64,000 nucleotides of DNA from Orbaceae bacterium BiB (GTDB lineage: Bacteria; Pseudomonadota; Gammaproteobacteria; Enterobacterales; Orbaceae), in contig CP133958.1 of NCBI GenBank assembly GCA_036251205.1, positions 1,054,001 to 1,118,000 on the forward strand, written 5' to 3'. Below are positions 8,846 to 19,299 of the stretch, piece by piece. The position numbers and the translations under genes were made by a program. How positions within the stretch are numbered: the first letter of the stretch is position 1; each line of letters starts with the position of its first letter. Below the pieces are notes generated by a model. It worked only from the letters and a program-made list of their open reading frames with translations, searched no databases and was not told where the DNA came from.

Positions 8846-9718
8846 TTAATAGCGTTCTAGTGTTTTCTTTAACAAATCAATTGCTTGTTTATTTTTAGCA
8901 CTATTTTTCCATAAGTTATCAAATAAATTTTGATATTGCTTAATTGCCTCACTTGAGGCTGTAATAGAGGCGATCCCCGTACAAACATTGGGTAACTCTC
9001 CCAATCTAAATGGACTCATCGCCAACGCCAATGGTTCTTGTTTTTGATAAAATAGCTGGAATGTTAGGGAAGGAATACTCTCTTCTGTAATAGCAATTTC
9101 AAGATTATGATTTTGTGTTTCAAGAAGTTCGATCAAATGTGCAACTTCTTTACGAGCTAACAAACAGCGCTCCATTTTTTTACTAGGTGAAATATTTAAA
9201 TTACCCACTAAACCTAGATGCAAAAAACGTTCAATATTTTGTAATCCAATTAAATTCATAAACTGAGGATAACTCGTACAGAAATTACCTTTACGTTCTT
9301 TAAGAATAGCTAGCGTACTATTTATCTTTTTCACATCTTGCGGCATATTAGCTTCTGCAAGCATCGTTGATAAATGGTGTAAATAGTCATCAGAGGTAAG
9401 TAAAAATGAAAAAGGATCAAAGTGTGAATAAATTTTTGTCGATTTTTCTTCTAATTGACGCATACGTTCAAAAAAGCCATCGCCGCTAGAATAATATTCT
9501 GTATCAACACCAAGCAAACTACTCACTGAAGTATTTAATAACGAAGCTAAACGATCGAGTGTCTCAATTTTTACTATCTCGCCTTTTTCTAATCGGTAAA
9601 CAGCTGCACGAGAAATTTTTAAATTTTTAGCAACATCTTCGGCTTTTAGAGAAGCGGCAATTCGATACGCTTTTAGACGCAGTCCTATTGAAAAATAATC
9701 AATAGTAGAATTAATCAT
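8846..9718 (-). CDS. XRE-family HTH transcriptional regulator
   Basis: A 290-residue protein with an N-terminal Cro/C1-type helix-turn-helix (about residues 11-67: LRLKAYRIAASLKAEDVAKNLKISRAAVYRLEKGE...LASLLNTSVSSLLG). The remaining 220 residues have no motif I recognise. They include a helical segment and FQLFYQKQEPLALAMSPFRLGELPNVCTGIASITAS, which looks like a compact alpha/beta ligand-binding part. The gene lies between aroA and catalase, all on the minus strand, each with its own upstream gap. The target is unknown. Confidence 0.75.
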   Translation of the reverse strand: MINSTIDYFSIGLRLKAYRIAASLKAEDVAKNLKISRAAVYRLEKGEIVKIETLDRLASLLNTSVSSLLGVDTEYYSSGDGFFERMRQLEEKSTKIYSHFDPFSFLLTSDDYLHHLSTMLAEANMPQDVKKINSTLAILKERKGNFCTSYPQFMNLIGLQNIERFLHLGLVGNLNISPSKKMERCLLARKEVAHLIELLETQNHNLEIAITEESIPSLTFQLFYQKQEPLALAMSPFRLGELPNVCTGIASITASSEAIKQYQNLFDNLWKNSAKNKQAIDLLKKTLERY

Positions 9719-9871
9719 AACAAACTCAATGTAATCAACTTTGGCAAAAGTTTACCACATCAAGATCTTGATGCCAATGAATGTTATTGATAATACAGGA
9801 TTAAAAGAGAGCATGGTTGACAAAATAGTAAACCACACGTATCTAACCATGTGGTTTACCAAATAACAAGA

Positions 9872-11326
9872 TTACTTAATTAAGCTAACATCAATCGATA
9901 AGCCTTTAGCAATACCTTCACCATAAGCAGGATCAACTTTATAAAAATGTTGTAGTTGTCTAATTTGTACATCACGAGTTACTGATGCCATAGATCCTGT
10001 TATATTATCAATTAATAACTGTTTCTGTTCAGGTTTCATCAAATTAAACAATGCTCTAGGTTGAGAATAATAATCTTCGTCGACACGATGATTATGACGG
10101 TCAGCAGTAACCTCACCCAAATTTAGAGCTGGCTCCGCATATTGAGGCTGCTGTTTTGGTGCGCTATCAATACTATTTGGCTCATAATTTGGCGCCCCTT
10201 CGCTAGTAAAACGCATTGCTCCATCACGTTGATAATTATGGTAAGGGCATTTTGGTGCATTAACTGGAAGTTGTTGGTAGTTAGTCCCGATACGGTAGCG
10301 CTGCGCATCGGCATAAGCAAAGATACGACCTTGTAACATTTTATCTGGTGATAATCCAACACCAGGAACGACATTACTTGGTGCCATTGCAACTTGTTCA
10401 ACTTCTGAAAAATAATTTTCAGGATTACGGTTCAACTCGACAAGACCAACTTCAATCAATGGAAACGTTTTTTGCGACCATACTTTCGTCACATCAAAAG
10501 GATTTTCATGATGATTATTCGCTTGTTCCTCTGTCATGACTTGCATGAATAATCGCCATTTAGGGAAGTTACCGTCATTAATCGCATTAAACAGATCTGC
10601 TTGTGCAGAATCAGGATTTGAGCCATCAAGCTCAGCCGCTTTACTTGGATGAATATTTTTAATCCCTTGTTCCGTTCTGAAGTGCCATTTCACCCAAAAA
10701 CGTTGGCCATCAGCATTAATTACACTATAAGTGTGGCTACCATAACCGTGCATATGGCGATAACCATCTGGAATACCTCGATCAGAAAATAAAATTGTCA
10801 CTTGATGTAATGATTCAGGCGATAATGACCAAAAATCCCACATCATTTGCGCACTTTTAAGGTTAGTTTTTGGATCACGTTTTTGAGTATGAATAAAATC
10901 AGGGAACTTGAGCGCATCACGAATAAAAAATACGGGAGTATTATTACCAACAATATCCCAGTTGCCTTGATCTGTATAAAACTTCACAGCAAAACCACGT
11001 GGATCTCGAGCGGTATCCGATGAGCCACGCTCTCCACCAACAGTTGAAAAACGGATAAACATCGGAGTCTGTTTGCCTACTTTTGCAAAAATACTGGCAT
11101 AAGAATACTTGGTAATATCTTTAGTGACGGTAAAAGTCCCATATGCACCGGATCCTTTCGCATGAACGCGACGTTCAGGAATATTCTCACGATTAAAATG
11201 AGCTAATTTCTCGACTAAATGATAATCATCCAATAACACGGGACCACGAGGTCCGGCTGTTCTCGAATTTTGATTATCGGCAATAGGTGCACCATTAGCG
11301 CTAGTTAATGTTTTTTTATCGGACAT
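9872..11326 (-). CDS. katA: Monofunctional haem catalase
   Basis: A 484-residue small-subunit (clade 3) catalase that disproportionates hydrogen peroxide in the cytoplasm. Visible hallmarks are RVHAKGSGAYGTF with catalytic His55, FSTVGGERGSSDTARDPRGFAVKFYT, the distal asparagine in DIVGNNTPVFF (about 128), FWSLSPESLHQ, and the proximal haem-ligand motif GRIFAYADAQRYRIG carrying the tyrosine. The NADPH-binding clade 3 length and motifs fit KatA. A good ribosome site AAGGGAG precedes the ATG. The 247-bp upstream gap has no other gene. An OxyR-type control is likely but I did not identify a site. Confidence 0.93.
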   Translation of the reverse strand: MSDKKTLTSANGAPIADNQNSRTAGPRGPVLLDDYHLVEKLAHFNRENIPERRVHAKGSGAYGTFTVTKDITKYSYASIFAKVGKQTPMFIRFSTVGGERGSSDTARDPRGFAVKFYTDQGNWDIVGNNTPVFFIRDALKFPDFIHTQKRDPKTNLKSAQMMWDFWSLSPESLHQVTILFSDRGIPDGYRHMHGYGSHTYSVINADGQRFWVKWHFRTEQGIKNIHPSKAAELDGSNPDSAQADLFNAINDGNFPKWRLFMQVMTEEQANNHHENPFDVTKVWSQKTFPLIEVGLVELNRNPENYFSEVEQVAMAPSNVVPGVGLSPDKMLQGRIFAYADAQRYRIGTNYQQLPVNAPKCPYHNYQRDGAMRFTSEGAPNYEPNSIDSAPKQQPQYAEPALNLGEVTADRHNHRVDEDYYSQPRALFNLMKPEQKQLLIDNITGSMASVTRDVQIRQLQHFYKVDPAYGEGIAKGLSIDVSLIK

Positions 11327-11573
11327 TGCTGACTCCCTTTGCGTGTTTTAACATAAAATATGTTGATTAAAATACAACTTGCAAATGATATTTATCGTTA
11401 ACATTATTCACAAATAAAACTCACTTATCTTCTATAAACTCTGATGAGGAGATAACTTACTCTGTCTAGTTATACAATAAACCCGTCTAAAATACCATTA
11501 TATTTTATAAGGTTTTATGCTTAGATTGGGATCAAATTAGCAATCATAACTAAAAATGCTAACTTCAAAAAAA

Positions 11574-13754
11574 TCACAACAGATAAGACTCTTGCTGTAA
11601 CTGTTCATTAAGCATTGTAATCATTTCTTCACAACTACTGTTTGATTTTAGCCATAAATCAATATATTGACCAATAATACTCTCTATTTTTCGTAAATTA
11701 ATTGCTTGGCCATTACTCAACTGATTCTCGCGAATACCATACAAATAATTTTTATGTGAGACATCAACCCATGGATAATTACTAATAATTTTTTGATTTT
11801 GGAAAATACTATCCTGTGCAACAGCACCACCCAGTAATGCAACTTGTTCACTAATTTCAGGTGAAAAAATCCAATTGAAAAAGGCACTCACCTCTTCAAT
11901 CTTCTGACTGTAACGGGACATCGCTAAAGATCCTCCCCCAAATAGTGGCATATTACCAGGGACGGAACTATAACCAATAAGAGGTAAAATATTTTTGGTA
12001 GATAAATAAGAGAATAGGTTCATATATACGATTAACATCGCTGAATTACCTTGCTCAAATTCTTCAACTGAGCGCTGCCACCAAGTCGCGTCTAAATTAT
12101 TTGCCGACTGCATAAATATCTTTAATTGATTAAGCGTATTAACTGCAATTTTTTCATTTAACGCAACCGATAAACCATTAACTAAAGTTCCACCATTCGC
12201 ATAATAGCGTAACAAAAACTCAGATGCGATGATTTCGCTATTACCTAACGTTATTGTACTACCAAATTGAATAGGTGAATCAGGATTACGTCGTTGATCA
12301 AAAAACTCATTGATCTGAGCAAACTGAGCAAAATTAACCGGTATATCTAAATTTTGTCGATATTTTTCAAAATATAACCGTTTGATGAGCGGATCTTCGA
12401 ATAGATCCCGACGATAAAACAGCATTTGAATACTAGGATCAAACGGAATACCGTAAGCGATTTGATTAATATAGGTAAAACGCTCAGTCACTTGTGGTGA
12501 ATAATGAGACAATAATTGTGGTAGATCGAGTTGCAGAGCTGATAATGGCTTTAAAATAGAGGGAGCGAACCACGGCAAACTTGCCATATCAATTCGAACA
12601 ATATCAATATCAGCGTGCTCATCTAATTGATTGAAAATATGGTAAATCTCATCAAATGATTTAACAATCAAATTAACATCAATGCCGGTCTGTTTTTTAA
12701 AATGTGGTAGTAGCTTTCTCACTGCCTCAGTTGATGGGCTCGGTAAAATTAAAAAGTTAATACTCTGTTTGTGTTCCGTATTTTTAGGTAAAAAATGATT
12801 ATCAGAGAAAAATAGAAAACCTTTATTCTTAATAATATTATATGTATCGACTTCACCAAGAATCGTACTAACAATTTTTTTACTTAGCATACCGTAATTC
12901 ATATGATATTGATAAAAATTATCTTCATAAAAAAAATTATCATTCGCTAAGGTATAAATCGGAGGACAAGAAGACTGGCTGCCAAAGTAGTTTGCATTAC
13001 GGATGTAATGTGCGCGATCAATATCGCTAGTAATAATGGCATCAAACTGAATATTTGGACGATTAAAAAAAGAAAAAGCTAAATTATAATTTCTATCGGA
13101 TGGTACTGACTCAACATGATATAATTCAACATCATATTGAGCCTGTTTAAAACGCTGTAATAGCCCCTCTTTTAAAGAATGAGAGTTAGCATTGGTCGTT
13201 GCATTACTAAATAAGCCAATTCGATGATGAGACTTAGCCATAATAGCATCGGCAATGTCATGACCAGCTTGTACAAAGTTTAGTGAAACGAACTGTTCAG
13301 CAAAATCAGGTCTACGATATACAAAAATAATTTTACTTTTATCGGTTTTAACCGTCTGATAATAACTTTCCGCGCTAGCTAAACAAGAGACAACAATCAC
13401 AGCGGAATCACGTTTAGTTGCTATTTTTTGAATAAATTGTAACTCTCGTTCTTTAGCATCATGAGTTAAATATAGCGATAATTCATAACCTTGTTCACTT
13501 AATTCATTAAATAGACCATCATACAGACTGTAATACTGCTCTGAATTAATATTAGGTAATATAACCGAAACCGTTTTAGCAAAACCCTCTTTTAAAATTT
13601 TAGCTTGCAAATTAAGCTGGTAGCCGAGTTTTTGTGTTGCCTCTTCAACCAGTTTAATTTTTTTAGCGCTAACATTACCACGACCATTAAGTACGTTAGA
13701 AACCGTACCATAAGAAACGCCCGCCATTTCAGCGATATCTTTTATCGTGGACAT
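11574..13754 (-). CDS. LacI-family regulator fused to an ABC-type solute-binding domain
   Basis: A 726-residue protein, about twice the usual LacI length. Residues 1-50 are a LacI helix-turn-helix (IKDIAEMAGVSYGTVSNVLNG). Residues about 60-325 form the LacI/RbsB-type periplasmic-binding-like core. From about residue 331 to the end the sequence matches the pattern of family 1 (MalE-like) extracellular sugar-binding proteins: LPHFKKQTGIDVNLIVKSFDEI, YGIPFDPSIQMLFYRRDLFEDP, and a late GYSSVPGNMPLFGGGSLAMSRYSQK...AFFNWIFSP. There is no signal peptide, so the second domain acts in the cytoplasm and probably senses a sugar. No transporter genes are adjacent. It lies 45 bp downstream of igaA on the same strand. 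Confidence 0.85.
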   Translation of the reverse strand: MSTIKDIAEMAGVSYGTVSNVLNGRGNVSAKKIKLVEEATQKLGYQLNLQAKILKEGFAKTVSVILPNINSEQYYSLYDGLFNELSEQGYELSLYLTHDAKERELQFIQKIATKRDSAVIVVSCLASAESYYQTVKTDKSKIIFVYRRPDFAEQFVSLNFVQAGHDIADAIMAKSHHRIGLFSNATTNANSHSLKEGLLQRFKQAQYDVELYHVESVPSDRNYNLAFSFFNRPNIQFDAIITSDIDRAHYIRNANYFGSQSSCPPIYTLANDNFFYEDNFYQYHMNYGMLSKKIVSTILGEVDTYNIIKNKGFLFFSDNHFLPKNTEHKQSINFLILPSPSTEAVRKLLPHFKKQTGIDVNLIVKSFDEIYHIFNQLDEHADIDIVRIDMASLPWFAPSILKPLSALQLDLPQLLSHYSPQVTERFTYINQIAYGIPFDPSIQMLFYRRDLFEDPLIKRLYFEKYRQNLDIPVNFAQFAQINEFFDQRRNPDSPIQFGSTITLGNSEIIASEFLLRYYANGGTLVNGLSVALNEKIAVNTLNQLKIFMQSANNLDATWWQRSVEEFEQGNSAMLIVYMNLFSYLSTKNILPLIGYSSVPGNMPLFGGGSLAMSRYSQKIEEVSAFFNWIFSPEISEQVALLGGAVAQDSIFQNQKIISNYPWVDVSHKNYLYGIRENQLSNGQAINLRKIESIIGQYIDLWLKSNSSCEEMITMLNEQLQQESYLL

Positions 13755-13799
13755 ATTATGTTAGCTCCAATTTCATCATTACATATCAATTTTTCTATT

Positions 13800-15995
13800 T
13801 TAAAACATTAAGTTACGATAATCTGCTTGAATCTTACGTAAGCGAGCTTTATTAACACGAATTTTATTTAGTATCACTAATAACTGTAAAAGAGTAATCA
13901 CCGCAATAATAATAAAAACAATAAACATCATTACCGCCGCAGGTATCAATTGACTCTCACTTGTTTGATAACGAATATCTGGATTAATCGAAATACTCGC
14001 AAGAGTACCATCATCATGGTAGTTAACTTGGTTCACTAAGCCAGTAATACTAACTTGTCCAAGTCCATTTGCAATAGCGATATTATACTCTAATGTCTGA
14101 TATCTATCTCTAGTTATATCAGGTACAGAAACAGAAGCATTATATTTACCCATTAACGAGATAGCGACAGTACTTGGTGAGTTCTGTTTTGCAGTTAATA
14201 ACGCGGTTATGGATTCTTTCTGTTTATTCAAAAATTGATGAGATAAACTAGAAAATATACTAGAAATTTCGTTGGCAGTTGAAGTATAGATAATCGCTGA
14301 GCGATTTTGTTGAGTTTTCGCATAAGCAACTAAATCCGCCCATGTTGGCAACTGCTGATCTTTTTCATCGGTTAACAAAATTGTAAAAATCTCTTTAAGT
14401 CGATCACAGCTATCATCACCATAATAATAACTATTATTATCATTACGTTTATTCTTATCATCAGCACAAGCTTCATCAGTAACTTGTGTTAATTCTTCAA
14501 TATTCAGTAATTTGGTATATTTTTTTTGATTATTACTATAATAGCTATCATTATAAGCACTAAATAAGCTGCCATAGAGCTCCAATGTTTCGACTTCAGC
14601 ATCGCGTGTTGTTTTGACTAATGAACCGCTAGATGATTTTTGTGCCCAACTTGGTAATAAATTGACTATTTCAGTAAGATCAATCACTTCATTACTAACA
14701 AATACTTGATTACAACTATAGTACTGCGTTACATCACACCATACTCTTGATAGATTCAAATTAATGAGATCACCTGAATCAATAGCCGTTTTTTTCAAGG
14801 AATCATTGTCATTAATATCTAGTGTAACTATTTGATCACTCAAAAAACGATAAGTAAAAATAGCATCATCTTTCAATGATCCTGAAAATAGATAAATAAC
14901 AAATGACAAAACGATACCAACAATAAAAATAAAACAGTTTCTGCCCCAGAATTTAGGTGGACCATATTGTTCAATTTCTCGACTAAGCGATAATGTATTG
15001 CCATAACGAAGTAATGCTTTTCCAGCAACGGCAACATCCATATCCGCATCAATTGTCGTTTTTTCGGGTAGGCAGTTTTGCCAATGATTCGGGTAAGATA
15101 AAATTAAAGTATCACCAACCATAATCGTTTTAGATGTTGGATCTTTACCTTCAATAGTTCCTCTAACACGATTGATTTTATCGTTAACTCGTTTTGGATG
15201 ATAGAAATAAAAAATAGCAGCTACAATAAATAGCATACCACTAATAAAAATTGCCCATAAATCTTGCTCAGTTCTATACATCAAAGCAACTATTACTGCC
15301 AATACTAAGAAAACAGCGGATAGAAATCCTAAATTTTGTCGATTTTTTCGTTGAGCCTCAAGTGGCGTCTCTTCACGTTGCTCTAAAATTTCACAGCGCT
15401 TATTTTTAGCTTGTGCAATTAACGCACTCACCCCAGCATCAGGCTGTTCCATTTGCTCAATTTGATTAATATCTTCTTCGGTCACCGTTTTAAACTGACC
15501 ACGACTGCCCTGCTCCCATTGTTCATTACGTAAGCTTTCACCATCACGGTCTGCTTTAGCATCAGCTAAACTATAGCCATTCAAATTAACAACAAAAGCG
15601 TAACGCTCAGTGAAAACCACTTCCGCAACGTTATCCTCCATGGTATAGCTATCCATACCATATGGAAAAAATACCTCAATATTGCCTATCACAAAATAGT
15701 AAGAAGATTCCGAACCATTGGTTGTTAGGCTATGACGAACACAAGGACCATAAATCAAACTAACATCTTGGCTAACTAATGATGATTGATATTTATAAGG
15801 TCTAACTTTAGTTTTATCATCGAGGTAAGGCTTTAATAATTGAAACTCATCGTCATTTAATTGACGAATAGTTTGATGATTTTCAATAGCCTGTTGCAAA
15901 CTGTGTTTATTATCACTGCGTTTAAATAAATAACTAACAGCGGATAAAAGCATCAGTCCAATCAAAATAAATTTAATGATTAATACAAATTCCAT
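13800..15995 (-). CDS. igaA: IgaA/UmoB-family inner-membrane protein (Rcs repressor)
   Basis: A 731-residue membrane protein close in length to E. coli YrfF/IgaA (711). There is a membrane segment at the extreme N-terminus, a cytoplasmic region (LNDDEFQLLKPYLDD, VAEVVFTERYAFVVNLNGYSLADA), a pair of helices near residues 222-270, another near 355, a long periplasmic domain with several cysteines (WCDVTQYYSCNQ, DEACADDK, DDSCDRL), and a last helix near 690. This topology matches IgaA, which restrains the RcsC-RcsD-RcsB envelope-stress relay by binding RcsD. Rcs genes are not in the window. The last 45 bp before the LacI fusion gene hold no clear terminator. Confidence 0.85.
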   Translation of the reverse strand: MEFVLIIKFILIGLMLLSAVSYLFKRSDNKHSLQQAIENHQTIRQLNDDEFQLLKPYLDDKTKVRPYKYQSSLVSQDVSLIYGPCVRHSLTTNGSESSYYFVIGNIEVFFPYGMDSYTMEDNVAEVVFTERYAFVVNLNGYSLADAKADRDGESLRNEQWEQGSRGQFKTVTEEDINQIEQMEQPDAGVSALIAQAKNKRCEILEQREETPLEAQRKNRQNLGFLSAVFLVLAVIVALMYRTEQDLWAIFISGMLFIVAAIFYFYHPKRVNDKINRVRGTIEGKDPTSKTIMVGDTLILSYPNHWQNCLPEKTTIDADMDVAVAGKALLRYGNTLSLSREIEQYGPPKFWGRNCFIFIVGIVLSFVIYLFSGSLKDDAIFTYRFLSDQIVTLDINDNDSLKKTAIDSGDLINLNLSRVWCDVTQYYSCNQVFVSNEVIDLTEIVNLLPSWAQKSSSGSLVKTTRDAEVETLELYGSLFSAYNDSYYSNNQKKYTKLLNIEELTQVTDEACADDKNKRNDNNSYYYGDDSCDRLKEIFTILLTDEKDQQLPTWADLVAYAKTQQNRSAIIYTSTANEISSIFSSLSHQFLNKQKESITALLTAKQNSPSTVAISLMGKYNASVSVPDITRDRYQTLEYNIAIANGLGQVSITGLVNQVNYHDDGTLASISINPDIRYQTSESQLIPAAVMMFIVFIIIAVITLLQLLVILNKIRVNKARLRKIQADYRNLMF

Positions 15996-16268
15996 TGTTT
16001 AAATACGCCTTATTATGAAGCGATAAAACTGACTAAAAGCGATCAGATTTACCATTGTTATTATAATTTTAGTGAAACAATATTATATCGTAATAATAAT
16101 GAACAGTCTTGAGGAAACAATTAATCAACTTAACTTATTGATAATTTTAAATTTAAGTATTTTTTTAATTACTCACTAAGTTTAAAATGAATAGCTCAAA
16201 TATGGGCAGATTAAATTAAAGTGCTGTGATAAAATGGGTTAATTACCAGATGTATAGAGAGAACCCCC

Positions 16269-16580
16269 ATGGACATAACTCAATTTCATGAAATTACTGA
16301 GCAACTTTTTAACGATATTGAACAGCAATTAGATAATTATGCTGAACAATTCGATACTGATATTGATTACGAAACACACGGTAATGTGATCTCGATTACT
16401 TTTGAAAACAAAAGTAAAATCATTATCAACACACAAGAACCTTTATTACAAATTTGGATGGCAACCCGGAAGCAAGGTTATCATTTTGATTTTAAAGACG
16501 GTGATTGGTACTGTAGCCGCAGTGGTATATCATTAAAACAGCTACTTGATGAATCAGTAAAAGATCAGATTAATTCTTAA
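16269..16580 (+). CDS. cyaY: Bacterial frataxin, iron-sulfur assembly regulator
   Basis: A 103-residue cytoplasmic frataxin homologue, nearly the same length as E. coli CyaY (106). The acidic first helix (FHEITEQLFNDIEQQLDNYAEQFDTDIDYETHGNVISITF) binds iron, and the sheet carries the conserved QIWMATRKQGYHFDFKDGDWYCSRSG. CyaY interacts with IscS and modulates Fe-S cluster formation. It is monocistronic, convergent with ilvIH, and ends in a strong terminator. The preceding gap 15996-16268 shows no other gene. Confidence 0.93.
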   Translation: MDITQFHEITEQLFNDIEQQLDNYAEQFDTDIDYETHGNVISITFENKSKIIINTQEPLLQIWMATRKQGYHFDFKDGDWYCSRSGISLKQLLDESVKDQINS

Positions 16581-16581
16581 A

Positions 16582-16606
16582 AAAAAGGAGCTCGTTGCTC
16601 CTTTTT
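16582..16606. terminator. Bidirectional terminator between cyaY and ilvH
   Basis: GGAGC/GCTCC core extended by A/T pairs to a 10-bp stem with a five-base loop, T-tract on both outgoing strands. It starts immediately after the cyaY stop and 17 bp from the ilvH stop. Confidence 0.9.
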
Positions 16607-16622
16607 ATATTATCAACAACAT

Positions 16623-17117
16623 CTATTTTGATGTTTTATCACTACGCGATAGTCCAACAATACCTGAGCGAACCATCTCAATAATTTCGCAAGACTCACG
16701 AATCGCCGTCAAAAAGGACTCTAGCTTTTCACTTGTTCCCGCCAGTTGAACAATAAACTGTGTTGCTTTTACATCGACAATAGAGCCACGGAAAATATCA
16801 ACACAACGTTTAACTTCGTCTCGTGCTTCTGATCCTTTTGCTGCAACTTTAATCAGCATAATTTCTCGCTCAACATGAGGTCCTTCAGTTAAATCATAAA
16901 CGCGGTAGACATCAACAAGTTTATGCAATTGTTTTTGGATCTGCTCAAGTACATGAGCATCGCCACTCGTTTGGATCGTCATTCGAGACATCGTTAAATC
17001 TTCTGTCGGAGCAACGGTCACACTCTCAATATTAAAGCCACGTTGCGAGAATAAACCAATAACTCGAGATAGCGCACCTGGTTCATTTTCAATTAAAATT
17101 GATAATATATAACGCAT
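16623..17117 (-). CDS. ilvH: Acetolactate synthase small (regulatory) subunit, isozyme III
   Basis: A 164-residue regulatory subunit that carries the valine-feedback site. The N-terminal ACT domain reads [40 protein letters not shown], with the conserved G14/ALSR valine-binding loop. The C-terminal ACT-like domain includes REIMLIKVAAKGSEARDEVKR. The length equals E. coli IlvH (163). The start overlaps the ilvI stop by one base, so the two are translationally coupled. Together they form the first common enzyme of valine, leucine and isoleucine synthesis. Confidence 0.95.
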   Translation of the reverse strand: MRYILSILIENEPGALSRVIGLFSQRGFNIESVTVAPTEDLTMSRMTIQTSGDAHVLEQIQKQLHKLVDVYRVYDLTEGPHVEREIMLIKVAAKGSEARDEVKRCVDIFRGSIVDVKATQFIVQLAGTSEKLESFLTAIRESCEIIEMVRSGIVGLSRSDKTSK

Positions 17118-18835
17118 TATGTTCTCTCCGTTTTACTTAACCACATCTCATTCATGGCTCCACCACGAATTTGCATAGGATAAACATGCTCTGTTGCATC
17201 GGTCATCACATCAACAAAAACTAATTTATCTTTAATAGATAACGCTTTTTTCAGCATTGGTTCAAGATCTTCACGTTTTTTAATTGAGATACCGACATGA
17301 CCATAAGCTTCTGCAATCTTAGCAAAGTCAGGTAATGACTCCATATAAGAACTTGAATGACGACCAGCATAAATCATATCTTGCCACTGTTTAACCATTC
17401 CTAAGAAACGGTTATTTAAGTTCAAGATAATGATCGGTAAATCATACTGCAATGCGGTTGATAACTCTTGAATATTCATCTGAATACTACCATCACCCGT
17501 GATACAAACAACTCGTTTCTTAGGAAATGCTAGCTTAACGCCTAAAGCTGCAGGGAAACCAAAGCCCATAGTGCCTAGTCCACCAGATGTAATAAAATGG
17601 CGAGGCTTATCAAATTTATAATAAAGTGCAGCAAACATCTGATGTTGGCCAACATCGGTTGCCACATAAGCATCACCTTTGGTCAGCTTATATAACATCT
17701 CAACCGCTTCTTGCGGTTTGATTAAATCACTGCCATGATCATAATCTAAACATTTCTTAGCGCGCCAATGTTCAATTTGATTCCACCAATTAACCACCGC
17801 GTCTAAGTCACGTTTACTTTGATCTTCGGTTAATTGCTCTAACATATTTTCGACAACAAATTTGGCATCACCAACAACCGGAACCGTTGCCATAACTGTT
17901 TTCGAAATCGATGTAGGATCAATATCAACATGTACAATTTTTGCATCAGGGCAGTATTTAGCAAGGTTATTCGTCGTACGATCATCGAAACGAGCCCCAA
18001 CAGCTAAAATAACATCAGCATAATGCATAGCCATATTCGCTTCATACACGCCATGCATACCAAGCATACCTAAATTCTGTTTATGTGTACCAGGAAATGC
18101 ACTAATGCCCATTAAGGTTGTCGTTACTGGCAAATTTAACTTTTCGGCAAGTTTTTTAACAGCTTGTTCAGCATTAGCCGTAATAACACCACCACCAATA
18201 TAAAAAACAGGTTTTTTAGCTTCTAGCAGTACTTTTAAGGCTTTCTTGATCTGACCTTTGTGACCTTGCACGGTCGGATTATATGAACGCATGCTAATTG
18301 ACTTAGGATAGCTATAATTATATTTAATTGCAGGATTCATTACATCTTTTGGTAAATCGATCACGACCGGACCTGGACGCCCTGTCGAAGCAATATAGAA
18401 AGCTTTTTTAATTGTTTCGGGGATATCTTCGCTTTTTTTCACTAAAAAACTATGTTTCACCACTGGGCGAGAAATACCGATCATATCGCACTCTTGAAAT
18501 GCATCATAACCAATCAAGTGACTAGCAACCTGACCAGAAATAACCACCATCGGTATCGAGTCCATATATGCTGTCGCAATACCAGTGATAGTATTCGTCG
18601 CACCTGGACCTGAGGTTACTAATACCACGCCAACATCGCCAGTCGCTCTAGCATAACCATCAGCCATATGTACGGCAGCTTGTTCATGACGAACTAAAAC
18701 ATGCTCAATACCACCTAATGTATGAATTGCGTCATAAATATCTAGTACACTGCCGCCAGGATAACCAAATACCTGTTTAACACCCTGATCAATTAGGGAC
18801 TGTATTACCATCTCTGCGCCTGACAATTTTGCCAT
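17117..18835 (-). CDS. ilvI: Acetolactate synthase large (catalytic) subunit, isozyme III
   Basis: A 572-residue thiamine-diphosphate enzyme that condenses pyruvate with pyruvate or 2-oxobutyrate. The catalytic glutamate sits in [21 protein letters not shown]. The FAD/central domain follows, and the ThDP-binding motif is [15 protein letters not shown]...[14 protein letters not shown] very strong ribosome site (GGAGGCGAGC) precedes ATG 18835, confirming the start. The length and order with ilvH fit isozyme III (ilvIH). A good sigma-70 promoter lies about 60 bp upstream. E. coli ilvIH is activated by Lrp; I cannot confirm Lrp sites here. Confidence 0.95.
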   Translation of the reverse strand: MAKLSGAEMVIQSLIDQGVKQVFGYPGGSVLDIYDAIHTLGGIEHVLVRHEQAAVHMADGYARATGDVGVVLVTSGPGATNTITGIATAYMDSIPMVVISGQVASHLIGYDAFQECDMIGISRPVVKHSFLVKKSEDIPETIKKAFYIASTGRPGPVVIDLPKDVMNPAIKYNYSYPKSISMRSYNPTVQGHKGQIKKALKVLLEAKKPVFYIGGGVITANAEQAVKKLAEKLNLPVTTTLMGISAFPGTHKQNLGMLGMHGVYEANMAMHYADVILAVGARFDDRTTNNLAKYCPDAKIVHVDIDPTSISKTVMATVPVVGDAKFVVENMLEQLTEDQSKRDLDAVVNWWNQIEHWRAKKCLDYDHGSDLIKPQEAVEMLYKLTKGDAYVATDVGQHQMFAALYYKFDKPRHFITSGGLGTMGFGFPAALGVKLAFPKKRVVCITGDGSIQMNIQELSTALQYDLPIIILNLNNRFLGMVKQWQDMIYAGRHSSSYMESLPDFAKIAEAYGHVGISIKKREDLEPMLKKALSIKDKLVFVDVMTDATEHVYPMQIRGGAMNEMWLSKTERT

Positions 18836-18890
18836 GCTCGCCTCCGCTATGACTCTGAAAAAAGATTATATTAACGTTATAGTAAATAGA

Positions 18891-18918
18891 ATTATAATGA
18901 TTTAAAGCAAATTGTTAA
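18891..18918 (-). promoter_or_regulatory. Sigma-70 promoter of ilvIH
   Basis: On the minus strand TTAACA (18918-18913) and a perfect TATAAT (18896-18891) are separated by 16 bp, about 55 bp before the ilvI start. The surrounding gap 18836-19299 is very AT-rich and contains no terminator-like hairpin near ilvI, so no attenuator is evident. Confidence 0.7.
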
Positions 18919-19299
18919 GTATATAATTGCAATATAATAAAATACTTATTTATCACTCACATCAAAATCGATGAGATTGATCTGCAATAAAAATGAAATT
19001 TGAATTTTTATCAATAAATGCCATCTAAATTTCGTTAAATTATTGCTGAGAAGTATTAATTTAGTATAAAAAATAGCGATAAATGCTAGGATGAGAGTAA
19101 GTTCTATATGAATATAGCTATGATTAAATTTGCTTTGGTGATAAGTAAGAATCAAAACTATACAGTAGATCGTTAATACGATAACACTCACCTAATCCAT
19201 ATCAATTAGTTGTGATAACAAGATAAATGAGATCATTTCGCTATTTCAAAAAATTTAGTATAAAATTATAAGCTGTTTTATTCTCAACAAGCGGATACA

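Noticed and set aside
10123-10539. Three open frames inside the catalase gene
   Set aside because: Shadow frames of a clear katA coding sequence without ribosome sites.
18946-19191. An 81-codon Ile/Leu-rich frame upstream of ilvI, looking like a leader for branched-chain attenuation
   Set aside because: No ribosome site at a proper distance, far too long for a leader peptide, and no terminator hairpin between it and ilvI. AT-rich DNA gives Ile/Leu/Phe-rich frames by chance.
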